A stretch of 64,000 bases of DNA from Fibrobacteria bacterium (lineage in GTDB: Bacteria > Fibrobacterota > Fibrobacteria > UBA11236): the NCBI GenBank assembly GCA_025360005.1, contig JANYDA010000001.1, positions 1 to 64,000 on the forward strand, given 5' to 3'. The position numbers and the translations under genes are program-made. A model generated the notes under the pieces. That model was not told where the DNA came from. It did no database searches and was given only the letters and a program-made list of their open reading frames with translations. Below, one piece after another: positions 26,403 to 34,820 of the stretch (the stretch's first letter is position 1; the number at the start of each line of letters is the position of its first letter).

Positions 26403-27260
26403 TTAAACCTGGCCCCGCACCTTGTCCAGTCCAAACGCACGTTGCCGTTCCAGGAAGAATGCCGCCGCGGCTTCGCCTTCCAAGCCGATATCGCGGGTAA
26501 ATGCGTTCACGTACAAATCGATATGCGCTCGCAGAACGGGTTCAGCCATGGATTGCGAATGCGATCGACACAGGCGCATGGCGGCTTGCGGATGCGCGTA
26601 CGACCAAGCCAGGCTGGCCCGGATCGCCGCCTCTACGGCTTCCGCCAAACCGGGCCGTTGCGGTTCCAGGCTTTTGCGCAACGCGACCGCTCCCAGGGGA
26701 ATGGGATACCCGGTGGCTTGCTCCCAGTATCCCCCCAAGTCCCGCACCAGATGCAGCCCATCGGCCGCATAGGTGAAACGCATTTCATGGATCACCACCC
26801 CCTGGCAGGGTTCCGATGCCTGCAGGCGCCGGTATAGCTCATCGAAAGGAAGGAACCGCTTGCGCAACCGCGCGGGCGCGGACCCGGCACTGCCGGAAGC
26901 GGCGAAGAACTCCAGCAGGAAGTTGGCTGTGGTATGTTCTCCGGGAACCAAAACCGGAGCCGCGGGATCCCAAGCGCCGGCGGCTGCGCCCGGCCGGTTG
27001 GAGAGCAGCAAGGGTCCGCAGCCCCTTCCCAAGGCCCCACCGCACCGGAGCAGCCGGTATTCGGAGGCGCAAAATACGTGGTTGGCATAGCTGATCTTGG
27101 CCATATCCCATAGGCCCTTTTGCGCGTCCCGGTTCAAGGTTTCCAGGTCATGGTAGTCGAATTGGAACTCCAAGCCGGGCGCGGGGACTTGGCCCTCTAT
27201 GAGGCCGGCGAAAATAAATACGTCATTGGGGCAAGGCGAGATGGCGGCCCTTATTTTCAT
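26403..27260 (-). CDS. mqnD: Menaquinone biosynthesis enzyme MqnD
   Basis: About 285 residues, MqnD type: converts cyclic de-hypoxanthine futalosine to 1,4-dihydroxy-6-naphthoate in the futalosine route to menaquinone. The start MKIRAAISPCPNDVFIFAGLI is diagnostic of this solute-binding-protein-like fold, as are LWDMAKISYANHVF, VLVPGEHTTANFLL and GVVIHEMRFTY. The frame is open upstream inside mqnB; the ATG at 27260 overlaps the mqnB stop by four bases. It is the last gene of the three-gene unit. Confidence 0.95.
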   Translation of the reverse strand: MKIRAAISPCPNDVFIFAGLIEGQVPAPGLEFQFDYHDLETLNRDAQKGLWDMAKISYANHVFCASEYRLLRCGGALGRGCGPLLLSNRPGAAAGAWDPAAPVLVPGEHTTANFLLEFFAASGSAGSAPARLRKRFLPFDELYRRLQASEPCQGVVIHEMRFTYAADGLHLVRDLGGYWEQATGYPIPLGAVALRKSLEPQRPGLAEAVEAAIRASLAWSYAHPQAAMRLCRSHSQSMAEPVLRAHIDLYVNAFTRDIGLEGEAAAAFFLERQRAFGLDKVRGQV

Positions 27261-27955
27261 GCGTTCCTCCCCAGCCAGCGGCCCATGTAAACCCGCAGAT
27301 TGGCCAGGGCCGTTTCCACGTTGGCAGACCGGAAATCCCGCGTGGAGGCGTGATTGCTGATGGCGCGCACTTCGCAGACCGGGATCCCGGCCTCCCGCCC
27401 GGCCCAGGCAACCGCCGCGCCCTCCATGGTTTCGAAATCGGCGCCGAAAATTTCCCGACGTAACTTGCCGGTTTCCTCCAGTCCGGTGCAAGCATTCACC
27501 GTGCAGCCGCGCGCGGCCCGCAGATCGGGCTTATCCCCGTTTCCCGGACTTTCCCGCAAAGGATCCAGCGTCAAGGGCAACGGCAGGCGGTATTCCTCAT
27601 CCGACCATGGAAAGCCCGCCAATGGAAGGAACCTTTCCGCGTCCGGGGTTTGCATTCCAAGATCGCCGAACACCTCCGATTCGCCCGCGACAACCTCGCC
27701 CAGCGCCAGACCGGAACCGGGGTAGGCTCCCGCGATCCCCAGGTTCAGGATGAGGCCGGGTTTGCTTTCGGTCAGCAGGGAGGTCAGCCGCGACATTGTG
27801 ATGGGAGTGCCCACCCCCGTCACCGCATAGGTTACTTTGCCGAGGCGGCGGACCCAAGGCCTTGCGCCCGCTTGCGGCAACTCCTGGAAGCTCAATCCGA
27901 TCGATGCCAAACAGGCTCGCATTTCCATCTGCGTGGCCGCGCAAACCAGCATCAT
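27257..27955 (-). CDS. mqnB: Futalosine hydrolase MqnB
   Basis: A 232-residue nucleoside phosphorylase-like hydrolase that releases hypoxanthine from futalosine. Landmarks are the start LVCAATQMEM, TGVGTPITMSRLTSLL, LNLGIAGAYPGSGL, and the catalytic region FETMEGAAVAWAGREAGIPV, followed by VRAISNHASTRDF. Together with MqnD it marks the futalosine pathway; MqnA, MqnC and later genes are not in this window. It overlaps the sugar-kinase stop by four bases. Confidence 0.93.
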   Translation of the reverse strand: MMLVCAATQMEMRACLASIGLSFQELPQAGARPWVRRLGKVTYAVTGVGTPITMSRLTSLLTESKPGLILNLGIAGAYPGSGLALGEVVAGESEVFGDLGMQTPDAERFLPLAGFPWSDEEYRLPLPLTLDPLRESPGNGDKPDLRAARGCTVNACTGLEETGKLRREIFGADFETMEGAAVAWAGREAGIPVCEVRAISNHASTRDFRSANVETALANLRVYMGRWLGRNA

Positions 27956-28887
27956 GCCAGCGTCCGGGCCAGGGGAAGCAAGCGCTCCACCTCTTCATCA
28001 CGGTATTCCGCGGGAAGCCGTTCCAGGCAACTGGCCGAACCGAATGCCAGGGCGCGCCGGAACGCCTCCGCCATGTCCAATCCCGCGAGCAGGAAATGGG
28101 TCACCGCGGCCGTGACGGTATCCCCCGCCCCGATGGGATTCACGACCAGGGGCAGCACCGGCGGCGATATCCTCGCCAGGCGCTCCCCCCCCAGTAACAC
28201 GCATGCTTCCCCGCCTCCGGAAGTCAGCAGGAATCGGGCTTGCGCGCTCGCGGTGTCGCCCAGGCTTCGCTTCAGGGCCGCATATTCGGTTCGGTTCACT
28301 TTCAGGCAGGTGGCCTTGGCCAGGGAATCGGGCCGCATTCCCTGCCAGGCGTCCACTACGGAAACGGAGGGACGATAGCGCGCCAGCAGGGTATCATACA
28401 GGCCCTCCCCGGCTCCAGAAGGCACGGTGCCGCAAAGCACCAGGGCATCGAAGGCGTCCGCTTGCGACGGCAGCGTCTCCAGTAGCCGGCGAGTTACGCC
28501 GGGATCCGCTATGTGGAAAGGTTCGATGATTTCCGTGGCCGCTCCCGCGCCGTCGGGATCCAATCGGGGGAGCCGGGCGCCTTCCCGCGCTTCCCGGTGC
28601 AACAGGGTGATGCATTGGCGCGTTTCCGTTTCCACCCAGGCATGCAGGCTGCGCAGCCCCAAGGCTTCGCAGCCCGCCAGGCACTTGCGGCCGTTATCGC
28701 CTCCCAGGACCTGCAGGAGGGAGACATCGTGGCCCAAGCGTTTCAGCACCTTACCGGCATTGAATCCCTTGCCGGAGGCCAGCGTGGTCCGCGATTGCGC
28801 GCGGTTGACTTCGCCCGGAAGGAAATCGGAAAAGCCCAACACCGTTTGCCATGCGGGGTTCAAACCCGCAACGAGGATCTTGGCCAT
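27952..28887 (-). CDS. PfkB-family sugar or sugar-phosphate kinase
   Basis: A 311-residue ribokinase-like kinase. It starts MAKILVAGLNPAWQTVL; LASGKGFNAGKVLKRLG is the first PfkB signature, and NPIGAGDTVTAAV near residues 250-262 is the second, with the catalytic Asp. The KGFNAGKVL form is closest to 1-phosphofructokinase or tagatose-6-phosphate kinase enzymes. It is translationally coupled to mqnB with a 4-base overlap, an unexpected partner for menaquinone genes. The ATG at 28887 is preferred over upstream starts, which are not conserved-looking. Confidence 0.88.
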   Translation of the reverse strand: MAKILVAGLNPAWQTVLGFSDFLPGEVNRAQSRTTLASGKGFNAGKVLKRLGHDVSLLQVLGGDNGRKCLAGCEALGLRSLHAWVETETRQCITLLHREAREGARLPRLDPDGAGAATEIIEPFHIADPGVTRRLLETLPSQADAFDALVLCGTVPSGAGEGLYDTLLARYRPSVSVVDAWQGMRPDSLAKATCLKVNRTEYAALKRSLGDTASAQARFLLTSGGGEACVLLGGERLARISPPVLPLVVNPIGAGDTVTAAVTHFLLAGLDMAEAFRRALAFGSASCLERLPAEYRDEEVERLLPLARTLA

Positions 28888-29261
28888 ACCGGAAAAGGTA
28901 CCAAGGGATGAAGGCGGGCGCAAGGATGAGGGACCAAGAGGGAAGAGAAGGCGGAGCTGCCGGAGATGTTTGGAATTGGAGGGGAGGATTGTGGCGGGCG
29001 TTTCGTCGGGCGAAGGGCGGCGGGCGCAAAAACCGGGACACTACGCAGATGCGTAGGCTCCCAGCAATCTCCCGTTTTCGCCACCGCTTTTTTTCTTGTC
29101 CTAACGCCCGTCGTCCGACGCCGAGGCGCCAAGCCGATGGCGTTTAAAAGTTGCGCGGATACGCGCCGGTCGCCCTACAAAACGCACACTCCAAGCATCT
29201 CAAGTCGATTTCCCGAAAACATCCCCGATCTCTTTTAGACCGCAACAGCCGGCCCCCAGGT
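28888..29261. other. 374-base gene-free stretch between the kinase and GGDEF genes
   Basis: I see no coding signal here. The only clear element is the minus-strand terminator at 29028-29062. The remaining 140 bases next to the kinase gene should hold the promoter of the mqnB/mqnD unit, but no convincing -35/-10 pair stands out. Confidence 0.5.
29028..29062 (-). terminator. Terminator downstream of the GGDEF gene
   Basis: Minus-strand stem GGGA-gc-CTACGCA / TGCGTAG-tg-TCCC with a two-base loop region is followed by GG and TTTTT (A 29028-29032 on the plus strand). It is about 200 bases past the GGDEF stop. Confidence 0.7.
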
Positions 29262-31460
29262 CTAATGCGACGGCACAGCCGAAGCCTGTATCAGCTTTAC
29301 CTGGGAGAAATACGATACTTGGTTGCGGCCGTTCTGCTTGGAGGAGTACATGGCCTTGTCCGCGTTGTCTATGAGTTCCTGCTTGTTGGCCGCATCGACC
29401 TGGTAGGTGGCGCTGCCGATGCTCACGGTGACCCGCAATACCCTGCCGTCATTCTCGATTTGCAGGGATTCCACGGCCTTGCGGATGCGCTCCGCCAAGA
29501 TACGGGACTGCGCTTCGTCCGCCTGGATGAGAACTACCACGAACTCTTCGCCGCCGTAACGGGCGCAATAGTCCGTATTGCGGATGGAGCCTTGCAGGGC
29601 CTTGGCCACCATCTGCAACACCAGGTCCCCCACAGGATGCCCATAGGTGTCGTTGAACTTCTTGAAATGATCGATGTCCATCAGCAACAGGGTCAGCGGC
29701 GTATTGTAACGTTGAGACCGCTCCAATTCCATGGTCATGATGTCCTGGAACTTGCGGTGGTTGGCGATCTGGGTCAGGCCGTCGATGGTGGCCAGCTTTT
29801 CCATCTCCGTATACATGCGTGCCTTGGTCAGCGCCGTGGTCACGTTGGCCATGATGGTCTTGAGCAATTGCAATTCGGTCTGGGAATATACCCCGGCCCG
29901 GTTGGACTCCAGTCCCACCACGGCCCATACGGATTGGCGATCGTCGTGGATAGGCGCTATCAGGATGTCCTGCGGCTTGGCTTCCTCGGGTTCGTCCCGG
30001 TCGAAACGCACGAAACGCGTTTCCAAGCGGAACCCCTGGCTCACAACCGATTTCCGGTTGCGGAATACGCTTCCGTACAGGCTCCGGTTGTCATGGATGT
30101 CGAACTCCATGCCCTCCGTGAGGGCTCCGGGATCGCCGATGATGCGCCATACGGCGCCCTTGGCGGTGGCGGAATTATAGGCCACGATAATCAGCCGATC
30201 ATGCTCGAAGGTTCGCATCAAAGATTGCGTGAGAACGTCGATGACTTCCTCCACCTTGAGGGATTCGGAAAGCTTTTTCGCGATCTCGTACTGCAGATCG
30301 GCCTGGATAGCCACCTTGTTCATCTGGTAGGTCAACTTCGCGCTCGTGATCATGGCCGAGGCGATTTGCGTGAATCGGTACATCAGCTCTTTATGCTCGT
30401 CCGTGAAGGCGCGCATGTTCTCCGAGTCCACCAGCAACAATCCCTGGATTCGCTTGCTTTGGTTGTCCATCACGCGCATGATCATCATCGAGTTGATGTT
30501 TTCCTGCTCGGTATAGTATTCCAGTTCGCCCGTATAGGAACGCAGGTTGCCCGTGATGAAGCCGGCGGGCTTGTTCACCGCGGATCCGATGGTGCCTTTG
30601 CCGAATTCGATCACGCAATCGTAATTGAGGTTGCGGCTCTTGGTCACCACGGCGTTGAGGGTGAGCTTATCCCCAAGCTCCGACACCAGGAATCCCAGCG
30701 ATGTGTAGGCCTTGAAATTGCGGCTCATGAAATACACCACGGTGTTCAGGATGTCCTTCATGTCCTTGAGGGCTTGATCCCCCTGGTTCTCCAGATAGAC
30801 TCGATTGAAGAACTGGGTGGCCTGGGACGTTTCCACCAGCTTGTCCTCCCCGGACATGATGACCGAACCCTGGGGAGTGGGCCGATCGGCGGCCGCTTGC
30901 AGCGGGGATACCGGCGCCTCCGGAGGAGGTACCGGCTTGGGCAATACCATCTTGCCGCGTTTGAAACCGAGCAGGACCACCTGGAACAGGGTGACGCTGA
31001 CTACGGGGAAGAAGATGGAGAAGACATATTCGGGTATATTCTGCACCGTGGAGGGCGGAGTCCCCGGCAAGAATCCATACAAATGGTTGGTCACGATGGA
31101 TACCGCACCGGCGATGGTGAGCAGGATGATATAGACCGAATGCACCGGATGGGACTGGGTGCCGATCAAAGCCGCCGTCGCCAAGGCGATGGTCAGGTTC
31201 AACTTGTATTGCACGCCGCCCAGCAAATGCATGGCGACCCATGCGAAGGCGAACAGCCAGACCGCCTGGCTGAAGGTGGCGATGCGATATTGGGAATCCG
31301 TGGAGCGGGTCAGGAAAAGGAAAAATATCGCTTCCGCCACCAGTGTCCCCGTCAAAGCCGCCTCATAATGGGGAACGGCGGGAACGGGCAACATAGGAGC
31401 CCCCACCAGGCTCAAAAGAAGGGCAGGAATGATTTGCAGAACGGTCAGGAATACCATCAT
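29262..31460 (-). CDS. Membrane diguanylate cyclase (GAF-like, GGDEF)
   Basis: A 732-residue sensor: about six or seven N-terminal membrane helices (residues about 1-185), a linker with Pro-rich LPKPVPPPEAPVSP, a GAF-like region (about 240-560: two alpha/beta segments such as SLYGSVFRNRKSVVSQGF), and a C-terminal GGDEF domain. The active motif is GGEEF at 636-640, and an upstream RNTD matches the RxxD product-inhibition site, so it should make and sense cyclic di-GMP. It could link motility, attached growth on cellulose and the flagellar genes to the left, but that is inference. It is divergent from the GT9-like gene. Confidence 0.92.
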   Translation of the reverse strand: MMVFLTVLQIIPALLLSLVGAPMLPVPAVPHYEAALTGTLVAEAIFFLFLTRSTDSQYRIATFSQAVWLFAFAWVAMHLLGGVQYKLNLTIALATAALIGTQSHPVHSVYIILLTIAGAVSIVTNHLYGFLPGTPPSTVQNIPEYVFSIFFPVVSVTLFQVVLLGFKRGKMVLPKPVPPPEAPVSPLQAAADRPTPQGSVIMSGEDKLVETSQATQFFNRVYLENQGDQALKDMKDILNTVVYFMSRNFKAYTSLGFLVSELGDKLTLNAVVTKSRNLNYDCVIEFGKGTIGSAVNKPAGFITGNLRSYTGELEYYTEQENINSMMIMRVMDNQSKRIQGLLLVDSENMRAFTDEHKELMYRFTQIASAMITSAKLTYQMNKVAIQADLQYEIAKKLSESLKVEEVIDVLTQSLMRTFEHDRLIIVAYNSATAKGAVWRIIGDPGALTEGMEFDIHDNRSLYGSVFRNRKSVVSQGFRLETRFVRFDRDEPEEAKPQDILIAPIHDDRQSVWAVVGLESNRAGVYSQTELQLLKTIMANVTTALTKARMYTEMEKLATIDGLTQIANHRKFQDIMTMELERSQRYNTPLTLLLMDIDHFKKFNDTYGHPVGDLVLQMVAKALQGSIRNTDYCARYGGEEFVVVLIQADEAQSRILAERIRKAVESLQIENDGRVLRVTVSIGSATYQVDAANKQELIDNADKAMYSSKQNGRNQVSYFSQVKLIQASAVPSH

Positions 31461-31542
31461 AGGCGTGTGCCGATTTCCATATTGAGGATGGCGTGGATAA
31501 TATTCAATCCCTCAAGAATTATCTTTAGCTAGTATAAGACAT

Positions 31543-32622
31543 ATGGCCCGCCGAAAACTAGGCCGCGAACCCGAAATCGGGAAACGGTGGCCATATAAAA
31601 CCCTGAATTACCTTGCTCCAAACCAGCTTTGGAAGTTCCTGACCTGGAAATCCGGCGGGAACCTGCCGGACGCGCCCTTCCAATTGGGCAAGGTCCTTTC
31701 CGACAAGATCAGGCTGCTTATCCTGCTGCCGGAGGATTTTCAACAGGTTCTCCTCGCTTTCCCCGTGGTGCAAAGCCTGATCAACGACCTTCCCGGTTCC
31801 GAGTTCCTGTTGCTGGCCCCGCAGCCATTAGCCGGTTTCCTGGGGGCCCTTTTCGGCACCCATCGGGTGGCGGCCATTCGCGATGAGGACTTCCATTGGG
31901 GAGAACCGCATTTCCAGGAAATGCTCCGGACCGTTGCCGCTTTCCGGCCCGGCATGTCCATCAACCTGCGCCGGGAAACCCATCCCTTGATGCATTTCCT
32001 GGTGCGCTCCAGCGGCGCCGCCATGCGCGTCCAGATTTCCGGGGGGATTCGGAAGCCTTTCGCCAATATCTTCCTGCAGCCGCAAGATCCGGTCAACCAT
32101 CTGCGCCGCCATCTGCTGGCCTTGCGGCTCTGGGATTTTTCCGAACGCCCCGTCGTTCCCAAATGGAGCCGGCTGGGAGCCAGTCCCGAGAACCTGAAAG
32201 AAGCCTTTGCCTGCCTGGCAGCCAAGGGATTGCGTCCCGAAAGCAGCCGACTGTTCCTATGGCAGGGGGTTTCCCCGCAACGGGAGCGGGAACTTTTCCA
32301 AGCCACGGTGCGGGAGCGCGCAAACCAGGGCGCGACGCAAGCGCTGGTGGTCATAACCGCAACCGGTCCGCTCTGGAACGCCCCGCCGCCGCCCCAAGAT
32401 TTGATCCTGAGCCTGCCTGCCCTGGAAGTCGAGTCCACCGGATTGCTGCTCGGGTTGTTCGCCCAAAGCGCCCGCAGCATCGGCACCAATGGCCCTTTGC
32501 TGCACCTGGCCGGGATTGCGGACACGGACGTGAACGGTCACTTTACCGCGGAGGACGAGCCCTGGGACACCGGCTTCCTGAATCCCAGGTTCAAGGTCAG
32601 CTACGACCTTCGGCCGGATTGA
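31543..32622 (+). CDS. GT9-like (heptosyltransferase-type) protein
   Basis: A 359-residue protein resembling GT9 glycosyltransferases: the N-terminal Rossmann segment KIRLLILLPEDFQQVLLAFPVVQSL, a mid-chain RRHLLALRLW, and a C-terminal nucleotide-sugar region with SARSIGTNGPLLHLAGIAD, which resembles the usual SxDSGPxHxAAA motif. The catalytic D of that motif is changed (GTNGP), so it may be inactive or have a shifted substrate. No signal peptide is present. It stands near manC and upstream of LPS-type functions; a role in LPS or glycan assembly is likely. Confidence 0.7.
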   Translation: MARRKLGREPEIGKRWPYKTLNYLAPNQLWKFLTWKSGGNLPDAPFQLGKVLSDKIRLLILLPEDFQQVLLAFPVVQSLINDLPGSEFLLLAPQPLAGFLGALFGTHRVAAIRDEDFHWGEPHFQEMLRTVAAFRPGMSINLRRETHPLMHFLVRSSGAAMRVQISGGIRKPFANIFLQPQDPVNHLRRHLLALRLWDFSERPVVPKWSRLGASPENLKEAFACLAAKGLRPESSRLFLWQGVSPQRERELFQATVRERANQGATQALVVITATGPLWNAPPPPQDLILSLPALEVESTGLLLGLFAQSARSIGTNGPLLHLAGIADTDVNGHFTAEDEPWDTGFLNPRFKVSYDLRPD

Positions 32623-32633
32623 TCGCCCTGATT

Positions 32634-33713
32634 TCAGACGAACTTTTTCAACTTCCCGTTCTTCTGCACCAGCTTGACGATTTCCTTCAAGCGGGACGCC
32701 TTATCTTTGGGCAGTACCAGGGTGACCCCTCCGGTTTGCACGATCAGAAGATCGGAAACGCCGAAGGCGGCCACCAAGCCGTTCTCGCAGAATAAGGTAT
32801 TGTTGCCCGACTCCAGGGAAAGGCACTGGCCCACAAGGCGGTTGCCGTCCCCATCCGGCTTATGCAGGCGATCGAGCGCGGACCAGGAACCGATATCGTC
32901 CCAGCTGAATTGCGGGATCACCACGCGGATGCGATCGGCCTTTTCCATGATGCCGTTATCGATGGATATTTCCGGAACGGTCTTATAGATCTTCCGCAGT
33001 TTCCCGGCGAAAGCGGGGCTCTTGGGATTCAGATCGCCGGCCGCCTCGAACACGCGCGCGATTACCGGTTGATGCTTGCGGAATTGTTCCCACAGGTAAT
33101 CCACCCTCCAGGCGAACATGCCGCTGTTCCAAAAGAACCGGCCCGAATCCACATAGGCTTGGGCGGTGGCGCGATCCGGTTTTTCCACGAAACGCTTCAC
33201 CGCGAAGCTGTCCAGCCCATCCACTTTGCGGCCACCTCCGTCCGTCTCAATATAACCGAAGCCCACTTCCGGACGATCCGGTCGGATGCCGAAAGTAACC
33301 AGGGAGTTACCCTCCTCGGCCACTGCGGAAGCGGCCCGCATGGCTTGGGCGAACTTCTCCGGCGGCGCGATGGCATGATCGGCCGTCAGCACCAGCATCA
33401 CCCCTTTGGGATCTTCGCGCTGGATAAGCCGGCAGGCCAACGCCACCGCGGCCGCGGTATTGCGGCCCATGGGTTCCGCCACCACTTCCACCCCGGGCCG
33501 CTTCCCCATAAGCTTCTTAACGGGTTGCTCCAGGTTCTTGCCGATGACGAGCCGGACCTTTACCCCTTTCTTGAATTTCCGGAGGTTTTCCAGGGTGTCT
33601 TCCAACATGGTTTTTTGGGTGACCAGGGGAAGCAATTGCTTGGGGTGCTCGGCATTACTGTAAGGCCAAAAGCGTTCGCCTCGGCCGCCGGCCATCACTA
33701 TGGGGTGTATCAT
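32634..33713 (-). CDS. manC: Mannose-1-phosphate guanylyltransferase
   Basis: A 359-residue enzyme making GDP-mannose. IVMAGGRGERFWPYSNAEHPKQ contains the nucleotide-binding loop (GGRGERFWP) and the PKQ signature; EPMGRNTAAAVALAC and TADHAI follow, and FVEKPD lies in the middle. It is the short form without the isomerase domain. The frame is open to a TTG at 33725, but the ATG at 33713 gives MIHPIVMAGG, as in the family. It converges on the GT9-like gene and diverges from the PHP gene. Confidence 0.95.
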   Translation of the reverse strand: MIHPIVMAGGRGERFWPYSNAEHPKQLLPLVTQKTMLEDTLENLRKFKKGVKVRLVIGKNLEQPVKKLMGKRPGVEVVAEPMGRNTAAAVALACRLIQREDPKGVMLVLTADHAIAPPEKFAQAMRAASAVAEEGNSLVTFGIRPDRPEVGFGYIETDGGGRKVDGLDSFAVKRFVEKPDRATAQAYVDSGRFFWNSGMFAWRVDYLWEQFRKHQPVIARVFEAAGDLNPKSPAFAGKLRKIYKTVPEISIDNGIMEKADRIRVVIPQFSWDDIGSWSALDRLHKPDGDGNRLVGQCLSLESGNNTLFCENGLVAAFGVSDLLIVQTGGVTLVLPKDKASRLKEIVKLVQKNGKLKKFV

Positions 33714-33727
33714 TGGAGTCTTCAATC

Positions 33728-33755
33728 TTAAAAAAGGTGGAAATCGGCCTATAAT
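33728..33755 (+). promoter_or_regulatory. Promoter of the PHP gene
   Basis: A perfect -10 TATAAT (33750-33755) has a partial -35 TTAAAA 16 bases upstream. On the opposite strand TTTACC-N17-TATAGG, sharing the same TATA core, would serve manC, so the two promoters overlap back to back. Confidence 0.45.
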
Positions 33756-33759
33756 TTAC

Positions 33760-33825
33760 TGCCCCTGAAGGGTAAATCCAACCCCGCCGGGACCGCCTGG
33801 GACGCAAAGGATGCGTAGTATTGCG
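33760..33825 (+). ncRNA. Structured leader upstream of the PHP gene
   Basis: The predicted transcript begins with GCCCC, which can pair with GGGGC about 65 bases later; ATCC with GGAT and ACGCA with TGCGT can nest inside. The segment GGTAAATCC ... GGGACGCAAAG resembles the core of cyclic di-GMP-I (GEMM) riboswitches, but the GGTAGCNGGGTT-type 3' element is missing, so I do not call it one. Confidence 0.3.
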
Positions 33826-33891
33826 GGGCCTATTGTATTATAATGGATAAAGTCCGGAGGTCACTTTTCGGGCGGATTCAGGCAAATCGGA

Positions 33892-34773
33892 ATGAAATCC
33901 AGCAAATTCGCGAGCGAAGTAAAGGATGCCTCCGTCAAAGAGTTCGTGGATTTGCATATGCACTCCACTTTCTCGGACGGCGCTCTGCAGGTCAAGGATC
34001 TAATCGATCTTTGCCGGTCGCAGGGGCTCTCCGCCATCTCCATTACCGACCATGACAATATCGACTCCTACGAAGAAGGCAAGGAGTACGCGTGGGCCAG
34101 CGGGATAGAATACATCCCCGGCGTTGAAATCAGCTCTTCCGTGGACGGCAGCGACATCCACATCCTGGGTTACCTCTTCGATCCCACCCACCTCAAGCTG
34201 AACAAGACCCTGGTGGAATTACGGGCCCGCCGCGTGGATCGCGCAAGGAAAATCGTGGATAGGCTGGAAGAAAAAGGCGTGAGGTTGAATTACGATAAAG
34301 TGGTGGCCAGGGCCCATGGAGGTAGCGTCGGCCGGGCGCATATCGCAGCCCAATTGATGGAAGAGGAATTCGTCGCCACCTTCCAGGACGCCTTCACCAA
34401 ATACCTAGGCAACGAATCCGAACTGATGATGGATTTGGATACCGTCAAGCTATCCCCGGCCGAAGCCATCGGCCTGATCCGGGAAGCCGGCGGCATCCCC
34501 GTGATGGCCCACCCCTCCAAGACCAACCGGGATGACTTGCTGGACTTGCTGGTGGAATGGGGGTTGATGGGAATCGAAACCTATTGCCATGGCCAGACGA
34601 ATGCGACGCTGCAGAGGTATAAGACCTTCGCCCAAAAGCATAATCTCCTTTGCACCGGCGGTGCGGATTTCCATGTAAAGCGCTATGATGGACGCAACTC
34701 CCCGGGTAGCCTGCGGATCCCCTACCAAGTGCTTTCTACCATGAAGGAAGCTAAGGGGACCAAGGCGCTCTAA
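33892..34773 (+). CDS. PHP-domain phosphoesterase (TrpH/YciV-like)
   Basis: A 293-residue metal-dependent phosphoesterase. The PHP motifs are in order: DLHMHSTFSDG (residues 20-30), ITDHDN (about 47-52), PGVEIS, PVMAHPSK (about 203-210), and GGADFH near the end. This architecture fits the RNase AM/TrpH group, which removes 3'-5' or 5' nucleotides or hydrolyses pAp. There is no polymerase domain. It has a 130-base leader with predicted structure. Confidence 0.9.
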   Translation: MKSSKFASEVKDASVKEFVDLHMHSTFSDGALQVKDLIDLCRSQGLSAISITDHDNIDSYEEGKEYAWASGIEYIPGVEISSSVDGSDIHILGYLFDPTHLKLNKTLVELRARRVDRARKIVDRLEEKGVRLNYDKVVARAHGGSVGRAHIAAQLMEEEFVATFQDAFTKYLGNESELMMDLDTVKLSPAEAIGLIREAGGIPVMAHPSKTNRDDLLDLLVEWGLMGIETYCHGQTNATLQRYKTFAQKHNLLCTGGADFHVKRYDGRNSPGSLRIPYQVLSTMKEAKGTKAL

Positions 34774-34820
34774 GCGCCGCGCCAGCTCTTGAATCGGTTC
34801 AGCATGGACCGTGCAATCCC

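Noticed and set aside
29151-31532. A 793-codon plus-strand frame opposite the GGDEF gene
   Set aside because: It is His- and Gly-rich antisense of a clear diguanylate cyclase, typical of GC-rich shadow frames.
33760-33825. A true cyclic di-GMP-I or ZTP riboswitch
   Set aside because: Only parts of each consensus are present (GGGACGCAAAG of the first, ACCGCCTGGG of the second), and the remaining conserved elements are absent.
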